The notes beneath the pieces are model-generated. The model did no database searches and was not told the origin of the DNA. It was given only the letters and a program-made list of their open reading frames with translations. Shown here piece by piece: positions 12,014 to 12,876 of a stretch of 12,876 bases of DNA; positions within the stretch are counted from its first letter, which is position 1, and every line of letters begins with the position of its first letter. The translations under genes were made by a program, and so were the position numbers. The stretch is from positions 1 through 12,876 of the forward strand of contig CAZUZF010000027.1 in NCBI GenBank assembly GCA_964624955.1, in the 5' to 3' direction. Source of the DNA: JACQHJ01 sp964624955 (GTDB lineage Bacteria > Patescibacteriota > Microgenomatia > Levybacterales > UBA12049).

Positions 12014-12876
12014 ATGATCAAAGAAGCTTTTATTTTTCCGGGTCAGGGAAGTCAAGAGGCGGGTATGGGTAAAAAACTTCTAACCCATCTGGATCCCCAG
12101 GTGTCACAAGAGGCTGCCAGAGTATATGAAGAAGGTTCGGATGTTTTAGGATATGATCTCTCTTTCTTGTGTACCCAGGCAACAATGGAACATTTATCAA
12201 AAACAAGATTTACCCAGCCTGCTCTTTTTGCAACAAGCATTGCCTACTTAAGAATTCTCGACACGATGGGATTAAGGCCAGCTGTAGTGGCGGGACATAG
12301 CGTAGGAGAATATGCTGCTTTAGTTGCTGCCGGGGCCTTAGCTTTCAGACCCGGTTTGGAACTAGTAGCAGAAAGAGGAAAAGCCATGGAATATGCAGGA
12401 AAGAAAAATCCAGGCAGAATGGTAGCGGTTTTGGGTTTGGATGTTAAGCAGGTACAAAGGGTCCGTGATGAATCCGGGGTAGAAATAGCCAATTATAATG
12501 GGCCACACCAGACAGTTATAGGCGGAAGTTCAAAAGCCATTGAAGCTGCGATTAAACAGGTTAGAATTAGAGGTGGGAAGGCAGTAATGCTTCCTGTTGA
12601 AATCGCCTCGCATACAAGTTTAATGCATCTCGCAAAACGAATAATGAGGCCATTAATTGAACAGGTCCCAATTGATCCTCCCAAAATTGCCTTTATTCAA
12701 AATTGGACAGGTGATTATGCCCGCAGTGTTGATAAAATAACAATGGGCTTAATTTATCAACTAACAAGTCCGGTCCAGTGGGATCATAGTATTCGTACAA
12801 TGATAAGAGATGCGGATGGAGCAATCAGAATTACAGAAGTTGGTCCAAAAGAGGTATTAACTAGCATGAACAGAAG
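12014..12876 (+). CDS. fabD: Malonyl-CoA:ACP transacylase FabD, 3'-truncated by the window end
   Basis: 287 codons are visible and the frame is still open at the window end; the full family length is about 300, so only a short C-terminus is missing. The start MIKEAFIFPGQGSQ is the canonical opening with the PGQGSQ oxyanion-side motif. The nucleophile is S96 in GHSVGEYAA, the carboxylate-binding Arg is R121 in AERGKAM, and the catalytic His is H200 in VEIASHTSLM. ANYNGPHQTVIGG (159-171) and EVGPKEVL (275-282; usually EVGPGxVL) are further family blocks. It loads malonyl groups onto acyl carrier protein for fatty-acid (or polyketide-like) chain building. It is divergent from the HTH gene with a 126-bp shared promoter region. 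No other fab gene or ACP is in view. Confidence 0.93.
   Translation, partial: MIKEAFIFPGQGSQEAGMGKKLLTHLDPQVSQEAARVYEEGSDVLGYDLSFLCTQATMEHLSKTRFTQPALFATSIAYLRILDTMGLRPAVVAGHSVGEYAALVAAGALAFRPGLELVAERGKAMEYAGKKNPGRMVAVLGLDVKQVQRVRDESGVEIANYNGPHQTVIGGSSKAIEAAIKQVRIRGGKAVMLPVEIASHTSLMHLAKRIMRPLIEQVPIDPPKIAFIQNWTGDYARSVDKITMGLIYQLTSPVQWDHSIRTMIRDADGAIRITEVGPKEVLTSMNR

Noticed and set aside
12052..12684. Three minus-strand open frames at the right end.
   Set aside because: They lie entirely opposite the fabD reading frame, whose protein has all expected family motifs.

Overview
The window is AT-rich, tightly packed chromosomal DNA with small genes, mostly separated by 1-110 bp. It reads as a Candidate Phyla Radiation (Patescibacteria) genome, most likely a Microgenomates-type lineage. 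The basis is indirect: gene content and protein style, no recognisable Shine-Dalgarno sequence at any start, and consensus -10 boxes lying only 6-13 nt before start codons. TGA is used as a stop (mreB and the 129-aa hypothetical gene), so this is the standard bacterial code and not the recoded Gracilibacteria/Absconditabacteria code. The taxon is an inference.

Layout. 1-1567 (+): the C-terminal part of an M16 zinc peptidase, then a nucleoside diphosphate kinase with an insertion. 1564-3180 (-): a VKOR homologue and a membrane-anchored DsbA-like thioredoxin (a disulfide-forming pair), preceded by an unrecognised 129-aa protein with a perfect consensus promoter. 3353-3538: two divergent tRNA genes, Pro(CGG) on minus and Arg(CCT) on plus. 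3598-6199 (+): a family-4 glycosyltransferase, a 10-codon mini-ORF, a sortase and a HAD-family phosphatase-like protein. 6267-6632 (+): a small Arg/Ser-tailed protein behind an ideal promoter. 6643-7845 (-): a membrane-anchored PEGA plus beta-propeller-like protein. 7990-9984 (+): MreB, a candidate 35-aa small ORF, and a WecG/TagA/CpsF glycosyltransferase. 9985-10759: a 775-bp AT-rich stretch without a convincing gene. 10760-11632 (+): a GalT/HIT-family nucleotidyltransferase. 11678-11887 (-): a 69-aa helix-turn-helix protein behind a 23-bp palindrome. 12014-12876 (+): fabD, cut by the window end.

Functionally most of the window serves the cell surface: disulfide formation outside the membrane, sortase anchoring, glycan transfer (GT4, GT26, GalT-like), a PEGA envelope protein and MreB for shape. 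NDK, the tRNAs and FabD are housekeeping.

The most notable signal is regulatory. Ten starts have sigma70-type promoter elements so close that the transcripts should be leaderless or nearly so. Between the PEGA gene and mreB one self-complementary TTGCAA hexamer can serve as the -35 element for promoters in both directions. I found no CRISPR array, transposon, phage module or defence system here.
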